Made by a program: the position numbers and the translations under genes
NCBI GenBank assembly: GCA_910586025.1
Contig: CAJUIO010000018.1
Location: 1 to 44,437, forward strand
From: an uncultured Lachnospiraceae bacterium
GTDB taxonomy: Bacteria > Bacillota > Clostridia > Lachnospirales > Lachnospiraceae
Reading direction: 5' to 3'
DNA: 44,437 bases
Shown: positions 31,841-40,141 of the stretch, in pieces
How the letters are laid out: each line of letters opens with the position of its first letter
How positions within the stretch are numbered: position 1 is the first letter of the stretch
Notes under the pieces: generated by a model
The model's input: the letters and a program-made list of their open reading frames with translations, nothing else
What the model was told of the DNA's origin: nothing
Databases searched by the model: none

Positions 31841-33793
31841 ATGCAAAAGGGAGAAATGGAAGTAAAAGCGAGTTACCAATGGGGTCATGGAGGAGAGGGT
31901 CTGTTTGAATTAAAATGGAACGGCACCCTCATTCTTGCGGCCCATGCCGCAGCCAGCCACACGGACGGAAGGATCATAGACAGCAGAACGGCCAGTCTTG
32001 TGGAAAAGACACAAAACAAAGACGGCGGCCTTATCCTTGTCTATCAGGCGGACAACGGGCTGATTCTCTCAGAGCATCTGGAAATCGATGAAAAAGGTAC
32101 GCCCGCAGCGTATGCGGTTCTCTCCGAGGAAAACGGAAACGAGGTGGAAACCTGCCGCATCACCCCTCTGGTGATTCAGGCGGGAAAGGATAATCCCTTA
32201 AGGCTCTGGAAAAGCATATGGACCAAAATGCTTCTGGTGCCCTACGACAATACCATGTGGCTGCGCTACGAGGCACAGCCCCTGAGGGCCGGGAGGAAAA
32301 GCTACGACCTGACCGTGCTGTTTATGGATGACGACAGGGAAGGGCTCTTAGTGGGAGCGGCGGATTTCGATATATGGAAAAATGCCGTCGTCTGTTCCGC
32401 CACAGATGCCAGAACCCTGGATGTGGTAAGCGGCATTGCGGACGAGGGAACCCACGACAGCCTTTCCCATGGAAGCGTCCCGGGGAAGGAGGTGGCTTCC
32501 TCCCGGTTCTATATCCTCTACGGAAAGGATTACCGGGCTCTCCTGGAACAGTACGGGGATCTGATCGCAGACAAAACGCAGCCCATGGAATGGAAAGAAG
32601 GGGTTCCCTTTGGATTTAACAGCTGGGCCGGGCTGGCCTTCCGTTTAAATGCGGACAGATATCAGGAGACGGGCAGATTTTTGCGGGAGGAATTGCAGCC
32701 GCTCGGCTACCAGAATCAGGAACGCACCTACGTGAATCTGGATGCGGGCTGGAATGTAATCCCGGAGGAACAGCTGATCCGGCTGGTCGGCGAGCTGCAC
32801 GAAAACGGACAGCGGGCTGGAATTTATGATGCGCCCTTTGCTTTCTTCGGAAAGGATGACAAAGAGCAGATTCCCGGCGTTCCCGGCCACTGCTTTCAGG
32901 AAATTCTTCTGAAGGATCCCTGTGGAAACCCGCTTCCCCGGGTGGACGGAGCCATTCCCTACGATGTGACCCATCCTCTCTGGCAGCAATACACGGCGTG
33001 GAAGCTGGAGCGCTTTGTGAGGTGGAGCTTTGACTACATAAAGGTGGATTTCATGTCTCACGGAGGCATGGAGGGCTGCCATTATAATAAATTGGTCCGG
33101 ACGGGAAGACAGGCGATTTCACTCGGCTATCAGTTTCTTGACAACCGTCTGAACGAACAGGCAGCAGGAAGACCCTTTTTCATCAGCCTGTCTATTGCCC
33201 CTCTGTTCCCTAACGGCCGCGGCCATGCCAGAAGATTCTCCTGCGACGCTTTCGGAACCAACGAGGACGTGGAGTATGTGCTGAATGCCCAGACCTACGC
33301 ATGGTGGCAGAGCGGCCGCCTGTATCACTACAACGATCCGGATCACATCTGTCTGCTCAAGAGCTTCGGCATGGAAAGAGACAGCACTCCGGGAGAGGCA
33401 AGAGCCAGATATACCGCCTCCGCCATCGCCGGAACAGTCATGATGCTCAGCGACGACTATGAGCGTCCCCAGGCAAGAGAAAGAACCCGGAGCTTTGCAT
33501 GCAACAGGCAGATCAACCAAATCGCCGCTTCCGCCGTATCCTTCCGTCCCGTGGAAGCCGCAGACGCTTCCGCCTGCCACGCCTTTACGGCGGTGATTCA
33601 TGGCAGGCAGTGTGTGGCGCTTTTCCACTGGAAGAAGCAGACGGAACGGGTTGAGCTTGACTGCCGCAGGGCCGGGCTTAAACCGGGCGTAAGCTATCGG
33701 GAATTGTGGAGCGGAGAAGTCTGGCAGGATAAGGACGGCACGCTTTCCTGGAATGCGGACGGATGTGATGCCATTCTTCTGCAGGAAATATAA
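31841..33793 (+). CDS. Clan GH-D-like glycoside hydrolase, probable alpha-galactosidase
   Basis: A 650-residue enzyme without a signal peptide. A beta-sandwich first half leads to a barrel beginning near FGFNSWAGL. Putative catalytic residues are Asp about 403 in DYIKVDFMSHGG, which matches the nucleophile strand of GH27/GH36/GH31-type barrels, and an Asp about 469 in SCDAFGTNEDV as possible acid/base. It does not carry the exact KWDMNR or PSDNTD signatures of the GH36 neighbour, so I place it in the wider clan only. The C-terminus is a small beta domain. AAAGGAG lies eight bases before the ATG. Specificity is inferred from context. Confidence 0.72.
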   Translation: MQKGEMEVKASYQWGHGGEGLFELKWNGTLILAAHAAASHTDGRIIDSRTASLVEKTQNKDGGLILVYQADNGLILSEHLEIDEKGTPAAYAVLSEENGNEVETCRITPLVIQAGKDNPLRLWKSIWTKMLLVPYDNTMWLRYEAQPLRAGRKSYDLTVLFMDDDREGLLVGAADFDIWKNAVVCSATDARTLDVVSGIADEGTHDSLSHGSVPGKEVASSRFYILYGKDYRALLEQYGDLIADKTQPMEWKEGVPFGFNSWAGLAFRLNADRYQETGRFLREELQPLGYQNQERTYVNLDAGWNVIPEEQLIRLVGELHENGQRAGIYDAPFAFFGKDDKEQIPGVPGHCFQEILLKDPCGNPLPRVDGAIPYDVTHPLWQQYTAWKLERFVRWSFDYIKVDFMSHGGMEGCHYNKLVRTGRQAISLGYQFLDNRLNEQAAGRPFFISLSIAPLFPNGRGHARRFSCDAFGTNEDVEYVLNAQTYAWWQSGRLYHYNDPDHICLLKSFGMERDSTPGEARARYTASAIAGTVMMLSDDYERPQARERTRSFACNRQINQIAASAVSFRPVEAADASACHAFTAVIHGRQCVALFHWKKQTERVELDCRRAGLKPGVSYRELWSGEVWQDKDGTLSWNADGCDAILLQEI

Positions 33794-33884
33794 ATATCGA
33801 ATTCCAAAACCCATGTCTGAAAGAAATATTGAACAAGGTAAAAATATAACAAGAAAGGAAAAATTTGAAATATATACAAAAATA

Positions 33885-33926
33885 TTGATTGATTCTACAA
33901 TATTAGTATAAAAGTACACTAATATT
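33885..33926 (+). promoter_or_regulatory. Internal promoter with perfect inverted repeat before the binding-protein gene
   Basis: TTGATT (33885-33890), 16-base spacer, TATAAA (33907-33912). AATATTAGT (33899-33907) and ACTAATATT (33918-33926) are perfect 9-base inverted repeats straddling the -10, a likely operator. The 148-base gap 33794-33941 is otherwise A/T-rich and non-coding. Confidence 0.55.
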
Positions 33927-33941
33927 TTAAGGAGGTATTTC

Positions 33942-35693
33942 ATGAAAAAGACATGGAAAATTACTGCATTAGCCACAGCCATAACGATAATGAGCATTTC
34001 CGTTCTGGGCTGCGGTGCCAAGGATAACGCAGACACACCTGCCTCTCCGGCAAAGGAATCTGAAAGCGGCACCGAGAAAACGGAAACGGAAGCGACCGAA
34101 TCCACAGAGTCTACAGATACCGCAGAATCCGCAGATTCCGGTGCGGCTTCCGGCGACAGGGTATTTACTCCTTATGAGGAAACAGTGGAAATCAGCTCCG
34201 TGAAGAATCTCGGATCCGGTGTTCTGGAATTCCCCGAAGGCGATTCCCTGGAAGACAATGCATGGACACGTTATCTGGAAGAGACCCTGAATATCAAGCT
34301 CAACTGGAACTGGTCCACCAACAGTGAGCAGTATGCCCAGAAGGTGAACATCGCCATAACCTCAAACGACATTCCGGATGTCATGCAGGTAAATTCTTCC
34401 CAGCTGAAAATGATGTACGACAATGAGCAGATTATGGATATCACGGATGTAATGAGCGAAAATCTCGCTCCCTACACCGAGGAGGTACTGAATTCTGACG
34501 GAGGCATCGCCCTGCAGGCGGCAACCTTCGGAGGAAGACTCTATGCGATTCCCAAGATCGGTTCTCCTCTGCTCACCGCAAAGGTTCTCTGGGTCCGCAC
34601 AGACTGGCTGGAAAAGCTGGGAATGGAGCCTCCCAAAACAGTGGAGGACATGAGAAACCTCGCAGAGGCCTTCACCACCCAGGATCCCGACGGAAACGGT
34701 GCTGACGACACTTACGGCCTTGCAGTATACAAGGATCTCTACGGCAGCGGCTATGCGGATCTTACAGGATTTTTCAACGCTTACAACGCTTATCCCTCCT
34801 GCTGGATCGAGAAGGACGGCGGAGTCGTATGGGGAGGCGTACAGCCCGAGGTCAAGGAAGCTCTCACGGCTCTGAACGAAATGTACAATGCGGGCCAGCT
34901 CGACCCGGAATTCGGTGTCAAGGATTCCAACAAGGTGAATGAGGACGTAAGCGCAGGACGCTTTGGCATGATGTTCGGTGATTTCTGGAATATGGCATGG
35001 ATTAATGACGCAAAGATCAACGATCCCACCTTTGAATGGATTCCCGTCGCAATTCCCGCATTAAACGCCGGAACTCCGGCTAAGGCACAGCTCTCCGCAA
35101 GCACCACCGATTTCTATGTAATCAGTGCGGAATGTGAAAACCCGGATGCGGTTGTGCGGATGCTGAATCTGCAGCTGGAAAAGAGCTATGGCGAAACCGC
35201 GGAGCCTACTGTATTTAATATTACGCCGGAGGGCTTTGGTGTTTATCAGTACCCGGCAGTGGCTCTCGAGCCTCCTATGAAGAATTTTACGGCGGCTCAG
35301 AAGGTTAGCGCGGTCATTAACGGAGAAGCGCAGACAGATACCCTCAATGATGAGGAGCTGGGCTATTACGAGATGGCTGTAAAGAGTCTGGACGGGGATC
35401 ACACCAACAATAACTGGCATCAGCTGAAAATGTTTGGTCCTAACGGTTCCCTCAGCGTCATGTTTGACGAATACTGGACTCCCGGCAATGTGGTAAACGA
35501 CGCTTATTATGCGGCACCCACAGAAACCATGACAGAGAAGCTCCCGACTCTGAAAAAGCAACAGCTTCAGGACTATACAAGCATTATTCTGGAAGGCAAT
35601 ATGGATAAATTTGACGAGTTTGTTATCAACTGGAATAAACTGGGCGGAGAAGAAATCACTCAGGAAGTCAACGACTGGTATGCGGCACGGTAA
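33942..35693 (+). CDS. Sugar ABC importer substrate-binding lipoprotein
   Basis: A 583-residue exported lipoprotein: MKKTWK start, hydrophobic core, lipobox VLGC with Cys 24. Then comes a flexible linker of about 45 residues rich in Ser, Thr, Glu and Ala, then the periplasmic-binding-type domain (DGNGADDTYGLAVY is a usual block in LipO/YtcQ-like proteins). It delivers a sugar to the two permeases that follow. AAGGAGG precedes the ATG. It has its own promoter and is followed by a terminator-like hairpin, so it is likely made in excess of the permeases. Confidence 0.93.
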   Translation: MKKTWKITALATAITIMSISVLGCGAKDNADTPASPAKESESGTEKTETEATESTESTDTAESADSGAASGDRVFTPYEETVEISSVKNLGSGVLEFPEGDSLEDNAWTRYLEETLNIKLNWNWSTNSEQYAQKVNIAITSNDIPDVMQVNSSQLKMMYDNEQIMDITDVMSENLAPYTEEVLNSDGGIALQAATFGGRLYAIPKIGSPLLTAKVLWVRTDWLEKLGMEPPKTVEDMRNLAEAFTTQDPDGNGADDTYGLAVYKDLYGSGYADLTGFFNAYNAYPSCWIEKDGGVVWGGVQPEVKEALTALNEMYNAGQLDPEFGVKDSNKVNEDVSAGRFGMMFGDFWNMAWINDAKINDPTFEWIPVAIPALNAGTPAKAQLSASTTDFYVISAECENPDAVVRMLNLQLEKSYGETAEPTVFNITPEGFGVYQYPAVALEPPMKNFTAAQKVSAVINGEAQTDTLNDEELGYYEMAVKSLDGDHTNNNWHQLKMFGPNGSLSVMFDEYWTPGNVVNDAYYAAPTETMTEKLPTLKKQQLQDYTSIILEGNMDKFDEFVINWNKLGGEEITQEVNDWYAAR

Positions 35694-35708
35694 CTGAAGT
35701 TAGGGTAT

Positions 35709-35740
35709 GCGGGGGAGGAAAATTTCTTCCCCCGCTTTTT
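35709..35740 (+). terminator. Intercistronic terminator hairpin between binding protein and permeases
   Basis: GCGGGGGAGGAA (35709-35720) and TTCTTCCCCCGC (35724-35735) pair over 12 bases with one G-U, then five T. Only about 15 bases, including the AAGGAGG site, separate it from the next ATG, so it probably gives partial termination. Confidence 0.82.
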
Positions 35741-35755
35741 GACAAGGAGGCTGTC

Positions 35756-36658
35756 ATGAAAAAAAGTAAAAGAAGGCTTAAGAACTGGTCGCTGCATCTC
35801 ATGCTGCTGCCGGCCCTGATCTTATTGTTGGTCTATAATTATATCCCTCTGGTGGGAAACGTCATGGCTTTTCAAAAATTCAATCCCTCAAAGGGCTTTT
35901 TCCGTTCCAAGTGGGTGGGACTGAAAAACTTTGAATATGTGTTTAATCTTCCGGACATCTACCAGGTAATCTGGAATACCTTTTATATCGCGGTTCTCAA
36001 AATCATTATGGGAGTCGTAATTCCCGTTATTGTCGCTCTTCTTCTGAATGAAATCCGAAAGATGAAATTCAAGAGGACCATACAGACCATGATCTATTTT
36101 CCCCATTTCCTGAGCTGGGTTATTCTGGCAGGCGTGTTTGTGGATGTCCTCTCTCCCTCGAGCGGCGTGATCGGAAAGGCCTTCACCGCCATGGGCCTGG
36201 AGCCCGTCTTTTTCCTGGGAGATCCCAAATGGTTTCCCTACACAATGGTTCTGACGGACACTTGGAAGGAATTCGGCTACGGAACCATCGTATATCTGGC
36301 GGCACTGACCGGAATTGACCCCAGCCTGTACGAGGCGGCCGTAATGGACGGGGCGAACCGCTGGAAGCAGACCCTCCATGTCACTCTGCCCGGCATCCTC
36401 CCCATTGTACTGCTGATGTCCATTCTTGCCATGGGAAATATCTTTAACGCAGGGTTTGACCAGATTTTCAATATGTACAGTCCCCAGGTCTACAGCACCG
36501 GAGATATTCTGGACACTCTGGTTTACCGCATCGGTATGCTGGATGCCCAGTATGGCGTGGCAACGGCTATCGGGCTGTTTAAATCGGTCATTTCCTTTGC
36601 CATGCTCGGAATTTCCTATGCCCTTGCCTACAAATATACCGATTACCGGGTATTCTGA
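35756..36658 (+). CDS. Sugar ABC importer permease, LplB type
   Basis: A 300-residue inner-membrane permease with six helices and the coupling loop YEAAVMDGANR; normal family length. It pairs with the YtcP-type permease 15 bases downstream. No ATPase gene is present in the operon, as is common for importers that share an MsmX/UgpC-type ATPase; that ATPase is inferred to be elsewhere. AAGGAGG precedes the ATG, just after the hairpin. Confidence 0.95.
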   Translation: MKKSKRRLKNWSLHLMLLPALILLLVYNYIPLVGNVMAFQKFNPSKGFFRSKWVGLKNFEYVFNLPDIYQVIWNTFYIAVLKIIMGVVIPVIVALLLNEIRKMKFKRTIQTMIYFPHFLSWVILAGVFVDVLSPSSGVIGKAFTAMGLEPVFFLGDPKWFPYTMVLTDTWKEFGYGTIVYLAALTGIDPSLYEAAVMDGANRWKQTLHVTLPGILPIVLLMSILAMGNIFNAGFDQIFNMYSPQVYSTGDILDTLVYRIGMLDAQYGVATAIGLFKSVISFAMLGISYALAYKYTDYRVF

Positions 36659-36673
36659 AAGGACGGTGTAAAC

Positions 36674-37558
36674 ATGCATAAAAAATCTCTCGGAATGAAA
36701 ATATTTACCATATTTAACTATACCTTCCTGACCCTGCTTGCACTGACCTGCCTGCTGCCCATGATCAACCAGCTGGCAATCTCCTTCAGCTCAAGCAGTG
36801 CGGTTGCGGCCGGGGACGTGGGACTGTTTCCGGTGGACTTCACTCTGGATTCCTACAAGTATATGGCTGACAAACCGGAGTTCTGGAAATCCCTCATGGT
36901 GTCCCTTAAGAGGATTCTGATCGCGGTGCCCTTCAGCATGATTATCTGCGTACTGGCGGCCTTCCCGCTTTCCAGACAGGATCATGAGTTTCCTGCGAGA
37001 AAATATTATATCTGGATGTTCGTGGTGCCCATGCTGATCGGCGGCGGCCTGATCCCCACCTACATCGTGGTCCGCAACACCGGTCTGATCGACAGCATCT
37101 GGGCGCTGGTACTGCCCTACACCGTCAATGTGTTTAACACCATACTGCTGATGAATTTCTTCCGTTCCCTTCCAAAGGAGCTGGAGGAGGCGGCCTACGT
37201 GGACGGGGCCACACACTGGCAGGTGCTTGTGCGGATCATTCTTCCGGTTTCCAAGCCCGTGCTCGCCACTGTGACACTGTTTGTCATTGTAAATCACTGG
37301 AATTCCTGGTTTGACGGCCTGATTTACCTCAATTCCCCGGATCACTACCCTCTGCAGACCTACCTGCAGACCCAGGTGGTATCCGCCAACCTGATGGCCC
37401 TGGAATCCCTGAGAGATATCCGGCAGATCGGGATGATTTCCGACCGGACCGGTAAAGCGTCCCAGATTTTCCTGGCGGCGGTTCCCGTGCTTATGATCTA
37501 TCCCTTTCTGCAGAAATATTTCACCGCAGGTATTGTCATGGGCAGCGTAAAAGGATAA
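36674..37558 (+). CDS. Sugar ABC importer permease, YtcP type
   Basis: A 294-residue inner-membrane permease with six helices, coupling loop EEAAYVDGATH and the family-typical end TAGIVMGSVKG. It completes the importer with the binding protein and the LplB-type subunit. AAAGGACGG precedes the ATG. The hydrolase gene that follows starts 15 bases after its stop, so all are probably one transcript. Confidence 0.95.
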   Translation: MHKKSLGMKIFTIFNYTFLTLLALTCLLPMINQLAISFSSSSAVAAGDVGLFPVDFTLDSYKYMADKPEFWKSLMVSLKRILIAVPFSMIICVLAAFPLSRQDHEFPARKYYIWMFVVPMLIGGGLIPTYIVVRNTGLIDSIWALVLPYTVNVFNTILLMNFFRSLPKELEEAAYVDGATHWQVLVRIILPVSKPVLATVTLFVIVNHWNSWFDGLIYLNSPDHYPLQTYLQTQVVSANLMALESLRDIRQIGMISDRTGKASQIFLAAVPVLMIYPFLQKYFTAGIVMGSVKG

Positions 37559-37573
37559 GGAGGAGAAAAACAT

Positions 37574-40141
37574 ATGTGGAATTTATATTCACCCGACAGG
37601 GAAATCAAAATCACGATTGCACAGCAATCTGACGGTTCGCTGCATTACTCTGCGGCCAAATGCGGTAAGACTGTTCTCGAAGAGAGCCTTCTGGGTATCA
37701 GAACCGATCTGGGAGACTTTGTGAAGGGTCTTTCCTTTCAAAAGGAAGAAACCGACTCCATCCGGGAGGAATATTCCATCCCCGCAGGAAAGAAGGAAAT
37801 CTATACGAATCATGCAAACGAGCTTTCCCTTTATTTTGACGCTCATGCATGCGAGTTTGTCTTAAGACTCCGGGCCTTTGACAACGGAATGGCGTTCCGC
37901 TATGAGATCAACCGTACCGGCTCTGACACTCTTTTGGTTCAGGCGGAGGCGACGCAGTTCCGGATTTCCGAAAGATACGATAAAATGTGGCTTCAGGATC
38001 TGGTTTCCACCTATGAAGGGCCTTACAATTCCAGAAGCTGGGATAAGAGCATGGAACAGCAGCCCTTTGGAATGCCCTCCCTGTTCTTCTCACAGGAGGC
38101 CGGCAGCTGGCTTATGCTGAACGAGGCGAACGTGATCAACACAGACGGGAGCTACTGTTCCTGCCATCTGATCGGAAGCGAAAGCCGCTGTATGACCATA
38201 GGCTTTGCTCCGGAGGAAAAGGGGAATCCACTCAGATCCCCGCTTCCCTTCCGCTCGCCGTGGAGATACGCCGTGATCGCCGATGACCTGAACGAGCTGG
38301 TGAACTCAACCGTAAACTATAATCTGAATCCGCCATCCGTCATAGAGGATATCTCATGGATCCGCCCGGGCCGGGCTCTGTGGTCCTGGTGGCAGGATAT
38401 GAACGGCGCGCAGCTCTATCTGGAATCCAGGGATTATGTGGACATGGCTGCCGCCTACGGCTTTGAGGCCCTCACCCTGGACTGCGGCTGGGATGCCTGC
38501 TGGGTAAAGGATCTATGCGATTATGCCCACAAAAAAGGCATTCAGATCTGGATCTGGACTCCCATGCAGCGCCTCGATACCAGGGAAAAGGCAAAGGAGC
38601 TGATTCCTCTCTGGGCAGGCTGGGGAGTGGATGGCCTGAAAATAGACTTCTTTGAGAATGATTCCCAGCATACCATGTGGCAGTACCACATGATGGCCGA
38701 TCTCATGATCCGCCATAAGCTGATGATCAATTTCCACGGCTCCGTAAAGCCCATGGGAGAGGGAAGAACCTGGCCCAATTTTATGACAGCGGAAGGGATC
38801 ATGGGAATGGAACATTACCAGTGGAGTAATCTTCCCGATTCTGTCCATAACTGCACCGTCCCTTTCACCAGAAATGTGGCGGGCCCCATGGACTATACTC
38901 CAACCGCATTTTCCAATATGGCGAACAAAAACACCACAATGGGGCACCAGCTGGCCCTGCCCGTGGTTTTCGACTCCGGCGTTACCAATTACGCCCTTGC
39001 CCTGCGCTTCATGGAAGGATGGAAGGGCACGGACTTCCTGCGCCGCACCAAAAGCCATTACAAGGGCGTAAAGGTGCTCTCCGGATATCCCGGGGATCAT
39101 GCGGCAATCCTGCGCTACACCGATACGGAATGGCTCATCGGCGTGATCACCTCCCCCAAGAAAAAGGTGAACCTCTCCCTTGACTTCCTGGGTGAGGGTA
39201 TCTATGAGGCGGAAATTTATGAGGACAGCGCAAAGGGAGAGATGATTTCCGTTACCCGGAAAGAGGTAAGAGCCTGCGATGTGCTTTCACTGGTTCTTCT
39301 TAAGGACGGCGGTGCCGGCATCTATATTACCAGAAAGCTGGAGCCCTTAAAGTCCGGTATCTGCAGCGGTTATATGAGCAGCCGCTATACGGAATATCCC
39401 GGAAAAGACGCAGTGCTGACAAAGGGCAGCGAGAGGGTGGACTGGGATGAGGAGACCTCGGGCTTTGCGCTGAACGGCGAGGCGGAGTTTTCAGGCAGCG
39501 CAGCGCAGAAAAAGCACTATACCCTTCGCCTGTTCTATGCCGCCGAAAGTCCCTGGAAAATGGAGCTTTGCTGCAACGGCTATACCACGGCGGCGGATAT
39601 GCCCGCCAGCGGAGCGATCCGCACCTTTATCACTCACAACCTGATTATTCCCATAGAAGAAGGCCCGTTCAAAATCAGGCTGAAGCGTATTTCCGGGAAG
39701 GCTCCCGCCATCTGGAAGCTGAAGCTCGTTGACAACGATCCCTTCCCTGCCATCCACTATGACGTGAAGGAGGGCTGTCTGAAAGGCGGCGGGGAAATTA
39801 TCGCCGCAGACGACGGTGTCCCGACCGCTGTTCATCTCGGAAGAGATGCCGAGCTTGTGTTTGATGACGTAAGGGTGCCGGAGTCCGGAAGGTATGTACT
39901 GCGTATCCTCTATGCCGCCGGAGATAACAGAGATATCTCCATCCAGGCCAACCAGGAGGAACCGGTTCACACCTATCTTCACAACACCAGCGGATGGGAA
40001 TTTCCCACCTGGGAAAATCCCGGAGAAAAAGAGGTTCTTATAACACTCAAAAAGGGAGAGAACCGGATCCGTCTTTACAACGATCACGGACTTCTCTCCC
40101 ATATCAGAGGAATCGAGTTGATCCTGCCCTCCTCTACTTAA
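37574..40141 (+). CDS. GH97 alpha-galactosidase/alpha-glucosidase with C-terminal binding domain
   Basis: An 855-residue enzyme beginning with the GH97 beta-sandwich (SPDREIKITI), then a barrel with LTLDCGWD, IWIWTPMQR and LKIDFFENDSQ. Asp about 358 in that last motif is the probable nucleophile of retaining GH97 alpha-galactosidases. The last 240 or so residues form an added beta-rich part resembling carbohydrate-binding modules of the CBM35/CBM6 type, starting near CSGYMSSRYTEYPGKD. No signal peptide is seen, which is unusual because most characterised GH97 enzymes come from Bacteroidetes and are exported. It is the last gene of the operon; its stop overlaps the convergent GH31 stop by four bases. 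Confidence 0.88.
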   Translation: MWNLYSPDREIKITIAQQSDGSLHYSAAKCGKTVLEESLLGIRTDLGDFVKGLSFQKEETDSIREEYSIPAGKKEIYTNHANELSLYFDAHACEFVLRLRAFDNGMAFRYEINRTGSDTLLVQAEATQFRISERYDKMWLQDLVSTYEGPYNSRSWDKSMEQQPFGMPSLFFSQEAGSWLMLNEANVINTDGSYCSCHLIGSESRCMTIGFAPEEKGNPLRSPLPFRSPWRYAVIADDLNELVNSTVNYNLNPPSVIEDISWIRPGRALWSWWQDMNGAQLYLESRDYVDMAAAYGFEALTLDCGWDACWVKDLCDYAHKKGIQIWIWTPMQRLDTREKAKELIPLWAGWGVDGLKIDFFENDSQHTMWQYHMMADLMIRHKLMINFHGSVKPMGEGRTWPNFMTAEGIMGMEHYQWSNLPDSVHNCTVPFTRNVAGPMDYTPTAFSNMANKNTTMGHQLALPVVFDSGVTNYALALRFMEGWKGTDFLRRTKSHYKGVKVLSGYPGDHAAILRYTDTEWLIGVITSPKKKVNLSLDFLGEGIYEAEIYEDSAKGEMISVTRKEVRACDVLSLVLLKDGGAGIYITRKLEPLKSGICSGYMSSRYTEYPGKDAVLTKGSERVDWDEETSGFALNGEAEFSGSAAQKKHYTLRLFYAAESPWKMELCCNGYTTAADMPASGAIRTFITHNLIIPIEEGPFKIRLKRISGKAPAIWKLKLVDNDPFPAIHYDVKEGCLKGGGEIIAADDGVPTAVHLGRDAELVFDDVRVPESGRYVLRILYAAGDNRDISIQANQEEPVHTYLHNTSGWEFPTWENPGEKEVLITLKKGENRIRLYNDHGLLSHIRGIELILPSST

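Noticed and set aside
40138..40141. Overlap of GH97 and GH31 stop codons as a sign of assembly error
   Set aside because: Both proteins end at natural family C-termini; four-base convergent overlaps are ordinary in compact genomes.
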